A stretch of 64,000 nucleotides of DNA from CALKGK01 sp964649515 (GTDB lineage Bacteria; Bacteroidota; Bacteroidia; Flavobacteriales_D; Sanyastnellaceae): NCBI GenBank assembly GCA_964649515.1, contig CAZYPV010000002.1, positions 1 to 64,000 on the forward strand, given 5' to 3'. The translations under genes were made by a program, and so were the position numbers. Positions 53,765 to 62,201 of this stretch are shown here, piece by piece. The number at the start of each line of letters is the position of its first letter. Position 1 is the first letter of the stretch. The notes below the pieces were generated by a model. That model did not search any database, was not told where the DNA came from, and was given only the letters and a program-made list of their open reading frames with translations.

Positions 53765-54268
53765 ATGGATCCATTTAAACAATATAAGATTCCCTTCGTG
53801 GGATTGAGTGTTGGGAGACATGAGTATGAGTTTGATCTCACGGAAGCGTTCTTTTCTTTGTTTGAGTTTGGCGAAATTGAAGTTTCGGAAATTCATGTGG
53901 ACTTGGTCTTGGAGAAAGGCGCAAACATGATGACGCTTGACTTTGATGTATTTGGAACGGCAGAGCAAGCCTGTGACCGTTGTGGAGACCCCATTACTGT
54001 AGATTTGGACGGTGAATACCGTTTGATTGTGAAGTTTGGAGACACCACGGATCGGAATAACGATGAAATTCTCATCTTGGGCACGGCAGAATACGAACTG
54101 GATTTGAGTCAATACTTGTACGAATATGCGCAGTTGAGTTTACCTGTTAAACGGGTACATGAAAACCGCGAAGATTGCAATGAGGACATGATCAATTTAA
54201 TTGATGATTACTCACTAGATGAAGAAAAGTCCGATCCCAGGTGGGACGCATTAAAAGGTTTGAAGTAA
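53765..54268 (+). CDS. DUF177/YceD-family protein
   Basis: This 167-residue cytoplasmic protein has the family's central CxxC pair in EQACDRCGDPI followed by a beta hairpin (GEYRLIVKFG). The conserved C-terminal block is REDCNEDMINLI and KSDPRWDALKGLK. YceD proteins are needed for 23S rRNA accumulation in plants and bacteria and are nearly always beside rpmF, as here (10 bp downstream). Confidence 0.9.
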   Translation: MDPFKQYKIPFVGLSVGRHEYEFDLTEAFFSLFEFGEIEVSEIHVDLVLEKGANMMTLDFDVFGTAEQACDRCGDPITVDLDGEYRLIVKFGDTTDRNNDEILILGTAEYELDLSQYLYEYAQLSLPVKRVHENREDCNEDMINLIDDYSLDEEKSDPRWDALKGLK

Positions 54269-54278
54269 AACAATAGAG

Positions 54279-54470
54279 ATGGCACATCCTAAGAGAAAAC
54301 AGTCGAAAACACGTACAGCGAAACGCCGTACCCACTACAAAGCTGAAACCGCAAGCGTTTCAATTTGCCAAACTACTGGCCAGCCACACCTTCGTCACCA
54401 GGCGCACTGGTATGACGGAAAGTTGTACTACAAAGGCAAAGTAGTGATGGAAAAAGAGATGAGTGCATAA
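54279..54470 (+). CDS. rpmF: 50S ribosomal protein L32
   Basis: The 63-residue, Lys/Arg-rich protein starts with AHPKRKQSKTRTAKRR and ends in KGKVVMEKEMSA, with the middle ICQTTGQPHLRHQAHWYDG. In Zn-type L32 the CxxC-x-CxxC ribbon would be here; only one Cys remains (ICQTTG), so this is the zinc-free form. It follows yceD by 10 bp and is closed by a terminator. Confidence 0.95.
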   Translation: MAHPKRKQSKTRTAKRRTHYKAETASVSICQTTGQPHLRHQAHWYDGKLYYKGKVVMEKEMSA

Positions 54471-54502
54471 TTGCTCCATCGATTGTATTAAAGACATTTC
54501 CT

Positions 54503-54528
54503 AAAGGGAGCTCCATGCTCCCTTTTTT
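54503..54528 (+). terminator. Intrinsic terminator after rpmF
   Basis: A 9-bp stem (54503-54511 with 54517-54525), 5-nt loop, and six T. It separates yceD-rpmF from fabH, which has its own promoter. Confidence 0.85.
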
Positions 54529-54560
54529 CGTTGTGTCTGATTAGATCTAATTCAAAACCG

Positions 54561-54568
54561 TACATTTG
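54561..54568 (+). promoter_or_regulatory. TAnnTTTG promoter box of fabH
   Basis: TACATTTG is an exact consensus match, 40 bp before the fabH ATG and just after the rpmF terminator. Confidence 0.55.
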
Positions 54569-54608
54569 TTCCTTATCCAAAGATTGCAAGGAAAAATACC
54601 GCTGAACA

Positions 54609-55604
54609 ATGTCTAAAATTACTGCAGCAATTACCGCCGTGGGTGGTTTTGTACCCAAAGATATTCTGACCAACAAGGACCTGGAAAAGATGGTGGACAC
54701 CACCGACGAGTGGATCAAAACCCGAACGGGAATTGAACAACGTCACATCTTGAAAGAAGCGGGAGCTGCAACTTCTGACTTGGGGGTTGGTGCTGTTCAG
54801 GACCTCCTCAAGAAACGGGGAATTGCTCCGGAAGAAATTGACCTGCTCATTTGTTGTACCGTAACTCCCGATATGGCATTTCCGGCCACAGCAAACATCA
54901 TTTGCGATAAGATCGGTGCTAAAAACGCATGGGGCTTTGACCTTGGAGCGGCTTGTTCTGGATTTCTCTATGGCTTGACCACAGCAACAAAATTCATTGA
55001 AACAGGAACCCACAAAAAAGTATTGGTGGTTGGTGCAGACAAGATGTCGTCCATCGTTGATTACACCGATCGCACCACCTGCGTGATTTTCGGTGATGGT
55101 GCTGGAGCTGTATTGCTAGAACCGAGTGAAGAAGAAGTTGGGGTATTGGACTCAAAGCTCTACAGTGATGGTTCCGGAAGAGTGTATTTGCATCAAAAAG
55201 CAGGAGGATCTTTGAAACCTGCGAGTCATGATACGGTGGATGCCAAAGAACACTTTGTTTTCCAAGATGGTAGACCTGTTTTCAAAGCCGCAGTGACGAA
55301 CATGGCCGATGTATCGGCTGAAATCATGGAGCGCAATCAATTGACCGCGGATGACGTTGCTTACCTCGTTCCGCACCAAGCGAACCTTCGCATTATTGAT
55401 GCCACTGCCCGACGCATGGGCGTGAGTGATGATAAGGTAATGATCAACATCCAGAAGTATGGCAACACCACCTCTGGAACCATCCCACTTTGTTTGAACG
55501 ACTGGGAGAAAAAGTTGAAAAAAGGAGATAATATTGTCCTTGCTGCCTTTGGCGGTGGATTTACATGGGGCGCTGTTTACGTAAAATGGGCCTATAACGC
55601 GTAA
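54609..55604 (+). CDS. fabH: Beta-ketoacyl-ACP synthase III
   Basis: The 331-residue enzyme condenses acetyl-CoA or a branched acyl-CoA with malonyl-ACP to start fatty acid synthesis. The catalytic triad is Cys116 (GAACSGFLYG), His256 (VPHQANLRI) and Asn286 (KYGNTTSGTIP). The family start DILTNKDLEKMVDTTDEWI and ending FGGGFTWGAVYVKW are present. The substrate-cavity preference (straight or branched) cannot be read with confidence. It precedes accB and accC in the same direction; plsX, often next to rpmF, is absent here. Confidence 0.95.
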   Translation: MSKITAAITAVGGFVPKDILTNKDLEKMVDTTDEWIKTRTGIEQRHILKEAGAATSDLGVGAVQDLLKKRGIAPEEIDLLICCTVTPDMAFPATANIICDKIGAKNAWGFDLGAACSGFLYGLTTATKFIETGTHKKVLVVGADKMSSIVDYTDRTTCVIFGDGAGAVLLEPSEEEVGVLDSKLYSDGSGRVYLHQKAGGSLKPASHDTVDAKEHFVFQDGRPVFKAAVTNMADVSAEIMERNQLTADDVAYLVPHQANLRIIDATARRMGVSDDKVMINIQKYGNTTSGTIPLCLNDWEKKLKKGDNIVLAAFGGGFTWGAVYVKWAYNA

Positions 55605-55654
55605 AGTCAACCTTCTAAAAAATGGTTAACTTTCGCTCACCTTAAAAACCGATT

Positions 55655-56182
55655 ATGAACTTAAATGAGATTCAGGATTTGATCAAGTTTGTATCAAAGT
55701 CCGGTGTTACAGAGGTTGAAATTGAAAAGAAAGATTTCAAGATAACGATAAAGTCTGACTCCAACCCAAAACGCAGAAGAGGCGCTGCTAGCGAACCCGA
55801 AACCGTGGTTCAGCACATGCCAATGGCGATGCCACAAATGCAAGCCATGGCCATGCCACAGATGCCTGCTTCGGCACCTGCTCCTGCGGCTCCAGCTCCT
55901 GCAGCAACACCTGCAGCAGAGGCACCTGCGCAAGACAGCAAACACGTTGAAATTAAGTCGCCAATGATTGGGACTTTCTATCGCAAGCCCGCACCCGATA
56001 AACCCGCTTTTGTTGAAGTAGGAGACATGGTTCAAAAAGGCGATGTTGTTTGCATCATTGAAGCCATGAAGCTCTTCAATGAAATTGAAGCTGAAGTGAG
56101 TGGTAAATTGGTGAAAGTCTTGGTGGATGAAAATTCACCTGTTGAGTACGACCAAGCGCTCTTCATTATTGATCCATCGTAA
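55655..56182 (+). CDS. accB: Biotin carboxyl carrier protein of acetyl-CoA carboxylase
   Basis: This 175-residue protein has an N-terminal helical domain (about 1-50) and a flexible Met/Pro/Ala-rich linker (about 50-95, repeating MPQM and APAA units). The biotinyl domain follows (about 100-175), with the biotinylated Lys139 in EAMKLFNEIEAE. Biotin on this lysine carries carboxyl groups between AccC and the carboxyltransferase. It is 50 bp after fabH and 26 bp before accC. The linker is a normal low-complexity hinge, not a tandem repeat of the DNA. Confidence 0.95.
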   Translation: MNLNEIQDLIKFVSKSGVTEVEIEKKDFKITIKSDSNPKRRRGAASEPETVVQHMPMAMPQMQAMAMPQMPASAPAPAAPAPAATPAAEAPAQDSKHVEIKSPMIGTFYRKPAPDKPAFVEVGDMVQKGDVVCIIEAMKLFNEIEAEVSGKLVKVLVDENSPVEYDQALFIIDPS

Positions 56183-56208
56183 GCGACAGCTTGCCAAAAA
56201 GATCCATT

Positions 56209-57543
56209 ATGTTTAAGAAAATCCTCATTGCCAATCGAGGCGAAATTGCTCTGCGTGTTATTCGCACATGCAAAGAAATGGGCATTCGCACGGTTGCGGT
56301 CTATTCAAAAGCAGATGCTGATAGCTTGCATGTTCGTTTTGCTGATGAAGCGGTATGCATTGGTCCTGCTTCCAGCTCGGAGTCCTATCTCCGAATCCCG
56401 AACATCATCGCTGCTGCAGAAATCACCAATGCTGATGCTATTCACCCAGGGTATGGTTTTCTCTCTGAAAACGCTCAATTCTCAAGGGTTTGTGCTGAGA
56501 ACAACATCAAGTTTATTGGAGCTAGTCCTGAGATGATCGACGCCATGGGCGACAAAGCTTCGGCCAAAAAGACCATGAAAGATGCTGGTGTTCCCACCAT
56601 TCCGGGTTCTGAAGGCATCCTCGAAAGTTTTGAAGAAGCGCAGCGCATTGCCAACGAAATTAAATACCCCATCATGCTCAAGGCGACTGCCGGAGGTGGT
56701 GGTAAAGGGATGAAAATGTGCCGCAATGACGAAGAGCTCAAGCAGGGCTGGGAAACCACGCGAAGAGAAGCTGGTGCTGCATTCGGTAACGACGGTATGT
56801 ACATGGAGAAATTCATCGAAGAACCGCGTCACATCGAGATTCAGATTGCGAGCGACAAGAATGGTAAAGCATGCCACCTCTCTGAACGAGATTGCTCCAT
56901 CCAGCGTCGTCACCAAAAGTTGGTGGAAGAAACCCCTTCTCCTTACATGACTGATGAGCTCCGTGAAACCATGGGCCAGGCAGCCATTCGCGCAGCAGAA
57001 GCAGTGAAATATGAAGGAGTTGGAACCGTTGAGTTTTTGGTGGATAAGAACCGCGATTTCTACTTCATGGAAATGAACACCCGTATTCAAGTGGAGCATA
57101 CCATTACTGAAGAAGTGGTGAACTATGACCTCGTGAAGGAGCAAATCAAACTCGCAGCGGGTAAACCGATTTCGGGTAGAAACTACTATCCTAAGATGCA
57201 CGCCATTCAGTGCAGAATCAATGCAGAAGATCCCCACAAAGGATTCATTCCGAGTCCGGGCAAAATCACCGATTACCACGCACCTGGCGGACACGGGATT
57301 CGGGTTGACACGCACGTTTATGCTGGATATGTGATTCCTCCTTATTATGACTCAATGGTATCCAAATTGATTACCGTTGCACAAACCCGAGAGGAAGCCA
57401 TTAAGAAAATGCAGCGTGCCTTGGATGAATACATCATCGAAGGAGTAAAAACCACTATTCCTTTCCATCAAGCACTCATGAAGAATGAGCAATTTAGAGA
57501 AGGCGACTTCACCACGAAGTTTTTGGAAAGTTTTGAGTTTTAA
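56209..57543 (+). CDS. accC: Biotin carboxylase subunit of acetyl-CoA carboxylase
   Basis: The 444-residue ATP-grasp enzyme carboxylates the AccB biotin. The N-terminal KILIANRGEIALRVIRTCKE, ATP-grasp loop LKATAGGGGKGMK, YMEKFIEEPRHIEIQ, ERDCSIQRRHQKLVEE and MEMNTRIQVEHTITE are all present. The start is ATG 56209; the longer frame to 56191 adds six residues with no homology. It converges on rfaE2 and the stop codons share TTAA. Confidence 0.96.
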   Translation: MFKKILIANRGEIALRVIRTCKEMGIRTVAVYSKADADSLHVRFADEAVCIGPASSSESYLRIPNIIAAAEITNADAIHPGYGFLSENAQFSRVCAENNIKFIGASPEMIDAMGDKASAKKTMKDAGVPTIPGSEGILESFEEAQRIANEIKYPIMLKATAGGGGKGMKMCRNDEELKQGWETTRREAGAAFGNDGMYMEKFIEEPRHIEIQIASDKNGKACHLSERDCSIQRRHQKLVEETPSPYMTDELRETMGQAAIRAAEAVKYEGVGTVEFLVDKNRDFYFMEMNTRIQVEHTITEEVVNYDLVKEQIKLAAGKPISGRNYYPKMHAIQCRINAEDPHKGFIPSPGKITDYHAPGGHGIRVDTHVYAGYVIPPYYDSMVSKLITVAQTREEAIKKMQRALDEYIIEGVKTTIPFHQALMKNEQFREGDFTTKFLESFEF

Positions 57544-58025
57544 TCGCGCATACGACGCACAATATTTGTGGTAGAAAAGCCATCCACTAAGGGAATGGCG
57601 ATCACTTCACCACCGGAAGCTCTGACCTCAGTAGAACCGACCATATAGGTCTTTTTACTGGGGTCAGTTTCATTGGGGTCATAGTCTCCACCTTTCACCA
57701 GTACATCCGGCTCCAGCGCTTTGATCAGGTCTAGTGGAGTATCCTCTCCGAAAACTACTACCGCATCGATGGCCTTTAGTGCCATGAGCACCCCTTTTCT
57801 TGCATGTTCTGGGTTGATCGGCCTTTCTGGGCCCTTATTCAGTCTGCGAACGCTTTCATCACTGTTCAAGCCAAGCACCAACTTATCGCCTTGTGCCTTC
57901 GCCGCCTCGAGGTAGGTAACGTGTCCCAAGTGCAGGATATCAAAAACCCCGTTGGTAAAAACCACCTTTTGCTGATCTGCTTTCCAGGCTTTGATCTGCT
58001 TTTGAACTGCTTCCAAATCGCTCAT
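57540..58025 (-). CDS. rfaE2: D-glycero-beta-D-manno-heptose 1-phosphate adenylyltransferase
   Basis: The 161-residue nucleotidyltransferase has FTNGVFDILHLGHVTYLEAAK (HxGH) and LVLGLNSDESVRRL, then VKGGDYDP and STTNIVRRMRD. It corresponds to the C-terminal half of HldE as a stand-alone RfaE2. It activates heptose-1-phosphate with ATP for LPS core or surface-glycan synthesis. It is last in an overlapping minus-strand operon panD - flippase-like - rfaE2 (4-bp overlap with the membrane protein). No heptose kinase is visible nearby. Confidence 0.93.
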   Translation of the reverse strand: MSDLEAVQKQIKAWKADQQKVVFTNGVFDILHLGHVTYLEAAKAQGDKLVLGLNSDESVRRLNKGPERPINPEHARKGVLMALKAIDAVVVFGEDTPLDLIKALEPDVLVKGGDYDPNETDPSKKTYMVGSTEVRASGGEVIAIPLVDGFSTTNIVRRMRD

Positions 58026-59017
58026 TCTGCCAAGGGAGTTTGTTCCTTATCTTTTTTCAAGCGAACCGCGAGTAGCGCGATGTATGCGATTCCACCCGTG
58101 ATGACAATCATTCCTGTTTGAATCACCCAAATGATGTTGGCCACTGCAAACCCAAGATCACCATCATGGCCCAGCGCTTGAAAGCCCAGTTTAACCGCGA
58201 ATTGATAGGAGCCAATACCTCCAGGAGCAGGGATGATCATCCCCAAGCCGCCCGCTACCATAATGAATAGGCATTCGAACACGGAAAAATCTTGTGTTGC
58301 CGGAACTGATTTATAGATGACGTAAGCCATGAAGAAATACATCACCCAAATGAAAACAGTATGGCCAATGAAAGCCCATTTGTTTTTCATCTTTCGGATG
58401 CTTTTGAGTCCGTTCAGCACCCCTTTCAAAAACCCAATTACTTTTTGTCCAAAAGCCGTTTGGGCGATGGTTTTTCTCAAGATCAAGAAAAGCAGCACTG
58501 CACTCACACCAGCGATGGCCAATGGCCATGGAAAGCCGCCCTCACCGAACTGAAAGCTCTTGCTCATTTGCAGAAAAGCATCCAAGTTGCTCACCACTGC
58601 AATGCTCATGAAAAGGATGAGCATCACAAAATCTACGATTCTTTCTGAGACCACTGTGCCGAAAAGTTCGTCTACCGGCACATCATCGGTTTGATTCAAA
58701 GCAGCACACCGCGCCAATTCGCCCGAACGCGGAACAAAGGTATTGGCGAAATAAGCGAAAGCCACCGCGTGGATGCTGTTCCAAGATTTGGCCTTGTATC
58801 CCAAGGGTTCCAGAAGGTGGAGCCAACGCATCCCCCTACTCACAATGGCCAAATAGCCCATGACAAAAGAAGCTACAATACCTACCCAATGGGCGCTCTG
58901 CATATCTTCCCAAAGTTTCTCCTTGTCGTCCACAGAAGTATAAACTTGGTAAAACAGCACCACTCCAATCGCTAAGAAGAGCAGGTAAGTGAGTACTTTC
59001 TTCAGCTTTTTATTCAA
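58022..59017 (-). CDS. Flippase-like membrane protein (UPF0104, lysylphosphatidylglycerol synthase TM family)
   Basis: This 331-residue integral membrane protein has about eight to nine hydrophobic segments. The UPF0104 landmarks are present: RGMRWLHLLEPLG near the second helix, FVPRSGELARCAAL, and GLGMIIPAPGGIGSYQFAV. It lacks the cytoplasmic aminoacyl-lysine domain of MprF, so it may flip a lipid. The start is TTG 59017, overlapping the panD stop (TTGA); the next Met is 39 residues in. The Pro-Gly motif before the last helices and lipid flipping are inferred from the family. Confidence 0.82.
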   Translation of the reverse strand: MNKKLKKVLTYLLFLAIGVVLFYQVYTSVDDKEKLWEDMQSAHWVGIVASFVMGYLAIVSRGMRWLHLLEPLGYKAKSWNSIHAVAFAYFANTFVPRSGELARCAALNQTDDVPVDELFGTVVSERIVDFVMLILFMSIAVVSNLDAFLQMSKSFQFGEGGFPWPLAIAGVSAVLLFLILRKTIAQTAFGQKVIGFLKGVLNGLKSIRKMKNKWAFIGHTVFIWVMYFFMAYVIYKSVPATQDFSVFECLFIMVAGGLGMIIPAPGGIGSYQFAVKLGFQALGHDGDLGFAVANIIWVIQTGMIVITGGIAYIALLAVRLKKDKEQTPLAE

Positions 59018-59370
59018 GGTGTCAAGATTTTATTGGTTGATGTATCTGGGAAGACAACTGCAGGCTTAAAAGACTTGGCCTCCTCTGCGTCCATCCAGGC
59101 GTAGGCAATCAGAATCAGGATGTCTCCAACCGCCACTTTTCGGGCAGCGGCTCCGTTCAAGCAAATTTTTCCAGACCCTCGCTCTCCCGGAATGGCGTAG
59201 GTTTCCAATCGCTCACCGTTGGTGACGTTAACAATCTGGATGCGTTCTCCCTCAATGAGTTTCGCAGCGTCCATCAAATCCTCATCGATGGTGATGCTTC
59301 CGATATAATGCAACTCCGCTTGCGTTACAGTGACGCGGTGGAGTTTCGACTTCATAATGTTCACTAGCAT
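59014..59370 (-). CDS. panD: Aspartate 1-decarboxylase
   Basis: The 118-residue proenzyme is self-cleaved at Gly24-Ser25 (HYIGSITID) to make the pyruvoyl cofactor; it yields beta-alanine for pantothenate and CoA. Conserved pieces KLHRVTVTQAELHYIGS, NVTNGERLETYAI, GERGSGKICLNGAAAR and VGDILILIAYA are all present. The start is ATG 59370. It is the first gene of the panD - flippase-like - rfaE2 operon; 36 bp separates it from the convergent-side OmpA gene's stop, which reads in the same direction. Confidence 0.95.
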   Translation of the reverse strand: MLVNIMKSKLHRVTVTQAELHYIGSITIDEDLMDAAKLIEGERIQIVNVTNGERLETYAIPGERGSGKICLNGAAARKVAVGDILILIAYAWMDAEEAKSFKPAVVFPDTSTNKILTP

Positions 59371-59406
59371 CTGGCAAAAATACGGTTTTTGAACGGGACA
59401 TTTCGA

Positions 59407-61293
59407 TCAATTTGACACGGCAAAAATGATCTCGGTTCTACGGTTCAGAGCGTGCTCCTCTTCTGTGCATTCTACCTCATCAGTACACCCATTCAAAAGC
59501 AGCGTTTCTCCCATTCCTTTGGCTTGAATTCTCGCTGGATCGACACCAAGTTGAGACAGATAGTTCTGTGTCGAAAGTGCTCTTTTATTGGACAAATTGA
59601 GGTTGTACTCGTTGGTACCTCTTGAATCGGTATGACTGGAAATTTCAATGCTCAAATCAGGATTTTTTGCCAAAATGCTCGCCAAACGTTCCAAGCGTTC
59701 TTTTGCCTCTGAGGTGAGTTCGAATTGATCGAATTCAAAATAAATGCTTTGGAAAACAAAGACCTCGCTCTTTCGAATAACGATGGGCTCTCCCGTTTCA
59801 TTGGTCAGCCGAAGTGCTTCGGTATCTTTCACTCTTTCATAGAACCCTTCACCTGCCTCAATGGGGATCACCACCTCACGGTCGCCATCCATCACCACCA
59901 TGGTAAATTTTTCCTCCCGTTCATCCAAGCGAAAACGATAGCTGGAGCGGGGTGTCAACTCATCAAAACGAAAATCGCCACCTTCTCGTGTATAGGCGAT
60001 CTCAAGGAGTTCACCGTCCTCATCAACAATATAAATGGGCGTTCCCTTTTTCACAGGAAGTGAAGCTTCATTGCGCAATTCTCCTTGAATCTCTACGATG
60101 AGCAGCTCGCTCTCATCCTCATTTTCGAGGAAGGCCAATTGTTCCATTTCATCTGTAGGCAGGGCCTCGAAAAGGAAAAACCCATCCAAACCGGGCCTTA
60201 AAACCAAAATACGTTCTCCTCTTTCGTTTAGAACATACAATGCTGCGTGCTCCAGTTCTTGCTCGCTGAGTTGGGCAAACTTCACTTTATAGCTTCTTCG
60301 CAGTTTCATGTTCACCAAATCGAATGTTCCATCTTCATTGGTTTGATTCACTAACACGCGCTCATTCAAATCGTTGAACACCTCCACCTCTGAAAAAGGA
60401 ACGGCAACTCCCTTCACCTCCAAAAGCGCGGTATATTTAAGAAAAACGGCCTCATCTTCTTGTACTTGAAAGCTCTTCACCTCGAATTTACCGGTGCGAT
60501 CGGATCCAATGAAGAATCGTTGATCGCTCAAAAAGACGATGTTCAGCTCGTTCCCTTCTGAATTGATGGGAGCCGACAGACTTTGAACTGTGCGCCATTG
60601 AGATCGGCGATCTGCCTTGAATAAATCAAAATCACCCTGAGGAGTGTTGTTGGATGAAAAGTACAAATCGCCGTCCCTCAACACGGGGTAGAGCTCGTCT
60701 TTGTTTGAATTCACTGCACCTTGAACCTTCTTCGCCTCTTGCCAAACTCCATCCACGCGATTGGAAAAATAAATGTCCCAAGAAGACGTGTCTGTCTTTG
60801 CCGCGAAGTACAACTGATCTCCATCTGAACTGATGAAGGGGTGTTGACATGAAAATGAACTCGGAAGCACTTGAATTTTCTGCAGTTCATCCTTCGACTC
60901 ATCATTTCCCCGAAAAAAGAGTTTATATCGCCCTGTTTTGGCTTCTCTTCCACTAAAAAAAAGCATTTGATCTTTGGAAGAACATCCCATACCGTTGGGG
61001 TCTTGAAGCTGCTTTGTGGAATTCACCGAAGTGCCCGAAAGCGATTTGAAACTGCTCCACGTGTGCGTTCTTGTGAAGGGGACGAGCATTTTTTCCGTAG
61101 TTGGTGTGCTTGAAAAATCGCTGTAGTATTCGACCTGAAAAATCTCGGAGCACCATAAATCATCGTCCAAGATGGCACAAGGAATTTGGTCTGCCCGAGT
61201 ATTGAGTCCCACCAAAGGAAGTGAATCTACCACTTGCGCTGAACTTTTGGCAAGCAAGCACATCAAGAATGCAATAGCTAGCATTTGCCTCAT
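59407..61293 (-). CDS. OmpA-family protein with PD40 repeats, T9SS-associated
   Basis: This 628-residue exported protein has a signal peptide (cleavage before QVVDSL) and, in its N-terminal half, PD40/WD40-like blades (GREAKTGRYKLFFRG, FISSDGDQLYFAAKTD, YPVLRDGDLYFSSNNT). A beta-rich Ig-like and carboxypeptidase-regulatory-like middle follows. The C-terminal OmpA domain (about 510-628, SIYFEFDQFELTSEAKERLERLA, ISSHTDSRGTNEYNLNLSNKRA, GCTDEVECTEEEHALNRRTEI) should hold peptidoglycan. It overlaps the PorP/SprF gene by 4 bp; such PD40-OmpA proteins accompany PorP/SprF in type IX secretion loci. Confidence 0.9.
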   Translation of the reverse strand: MRQMLAIAFLMCLLAKSSAQVVDSLPLVGLNTRADQIPCAILDDDLWCSEIFQVEYYSDFSSTPTTEKMLVPFTRTHTWSSFKSLSGTSVNSTKQLQDPNGMGCSSKDQMLFFSGREAKTGRYKLFFRGNDESKDELQKIQVLPSSFSCQHPFISSDGDQLYFAAKTDTSSWDIYFSNRVDGVWQEAKKVQGAVNSNKDELYPVLRDGDLYFSSNNTPQGDFDLFKADRRSQWRTVQSLSAPINSEGNELNIVFLSDQRFFIGSDRTGKFEVKSFQVQEDEAVFLKYTALLEVKGVAVPFSEVEVFNDLNERVLVNQTNEDGTFDLVNMKLRRSYKVKFAQLSEQELEHAALYVLNERGERILVLRPGLDGFFLFEALPTDEMEQLAFLENEDESELLIVEIQGELRNEASLPVKKGTPIYIVDEDGELLEIAYTREGGDFRFDELTPRSSYRFRLDEREEKFTMVVMDGDREVVIPIEAGEGFYERVKDTEALRLTNETGEPIVIRKSEVFVFQSIYFEFDQFELTSEAKERLERLASILAKNPDLSIEISSHTDSRGTNEYNLNLSNKRALSTQNYLSQLGVDPARIQAKGMGETLLLNGCTDEVECTEEEHALNRRTEIIFAVSN

Positions 61294-62201
61294 GGGAGAA
61301 ATGATTTTTGTTTGCTCGACCTCAACTTTCCGAAAACGATGGCCACGAAAATTTCATGACTCCCGTTGCTGATGGAAGCGAGTTCTTGTGTATTCATTTC
61401 ATACAAATAGGCCAAGCGGTAGGTTTTTTTTACTTGTATTTCTGCCAGGGCATAGGCATCTCCCGACCATCGGTAACCGCCCCCAAGTGTGAAGCGCTCA
61501 TCGAAATTGAGCCCGACTTGCGCCTCAGGATGGAGTAAGCGGTTGGAAAGGTAGCGAAGGTTGAAATTGGGCCTCAGTTCGAAGCGGGCGTTCAATGGTA
61601 TTTTTGTTCCGGCATGAAGGTGAACGTGCATGACTTGAGTTCCGCTCGCGTTTTCGGTGTAATCCCAAACACTGGGCAGCAATTGTTGAACACTGCAGCC
61701 AACAAAGGACTTTTTGCTTCGGTAAAGCGCTCCAAATTGCATGTTGAACAAATGCTGCAACTCATTATCTAAAAAGAGCCAGGCGTCGTTTTCATCTCGT
61801 GCAAGCAGTGCATTTTGGTTGATCTCCAATCGTTGAATACCCGCTTCCAGCGCGAAGGAAAGTTGTCCGCGACCCAGAGCCGTTCTCCAAGAAAACCCTC
61901 CGCTTGCTGCGATGGACTTGAATGCGGCAATTTCTTCTTGGTGCAACCTTATTCCAAAAGCCAATCGATCATTGATGGGGCTGTGGAAAGAAAGATAGGA
62001 CCAACTTGGAGCTCCTTCGAAATTGGTCCACTGAGCACGATGCCGCAGAGCAATTGCATTTCTTCCATACATTCCGGCAGCTGCAGGATTCAAATCGAAC
62101 AAATTTTGTCCGAGCAAGCTGTTGTTGTTCACCTGTTGCGCATCACCCAGAAAAGGCAAAAACAGCAATAGAAGTCCGATAAAAAAGCTCGTTCCCCTCA
62201 T
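61290..62201 (-). CDS. PorP/SprF-family type IX secretion membrane protein
   Basis: The 303-residue outer-membrane beta-barrel protein has a signal peptide (cleavage before QQVNNN) and the family landmarks NQNLFDLNPAAAGMYGRNAIALRHRAQWTNFEGAP, in pieces LNPAAAGMYGRNAIALRHR and QWTNFEGAP. Later come HSPINDRLAFGIRLHQEEI and GAGYRWSGDAYALAE-type GGGYRWSGDAYALAE. PorP/SprF proteins bind type B sorting-domain substrates at the outer membrane. It overlaps both neighbours by 4 bp: a type B protein upstream and the PD40/OmpA protein downstream. Confidence 0.92.
   Translation of the reverse strand: MRGTSFFIGLLLLFLPFLGDAQQVNNNSLLGQNLFDLNPAAAGMYGRNAIALRHRAQWTNFEGAPSWSYLSFHSPINDRLAFGIRLHQEEIAAFKSIAASGGFSWRTALGRGQLSFALEAGIQRLEINQNALLARDENDAWLFLDNELQHLFNMQFGALYRSKKSFVGCSVQQLLPSVWDYTENASGTQVMHVHLHAGTKIPLNARFELRPNFNLRYLSNRLLHPEAQVGLNFDERFTLGGGYRWSGDAYALAEIQVKKTYRLAYLYEMNTQELASISNGSHEIFVAIVFGKLRSSKQKSFLP

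Noticed and set aside
55800..55935. Repetitive sequence in accB considered as a tandem repeat or CRISPR-like array
   Set aside because: It is the Ala/Pro/Met-rich hinge of the biotin carrier; units are imperfect, lie in frame, and have no spacers.
56482..57315. 277-codon open frame antisense to accC
   Set aside because: It lies wholly within a highly conserved enzyme gene, has no recognisable domain, and arises from that gene's codon bias.
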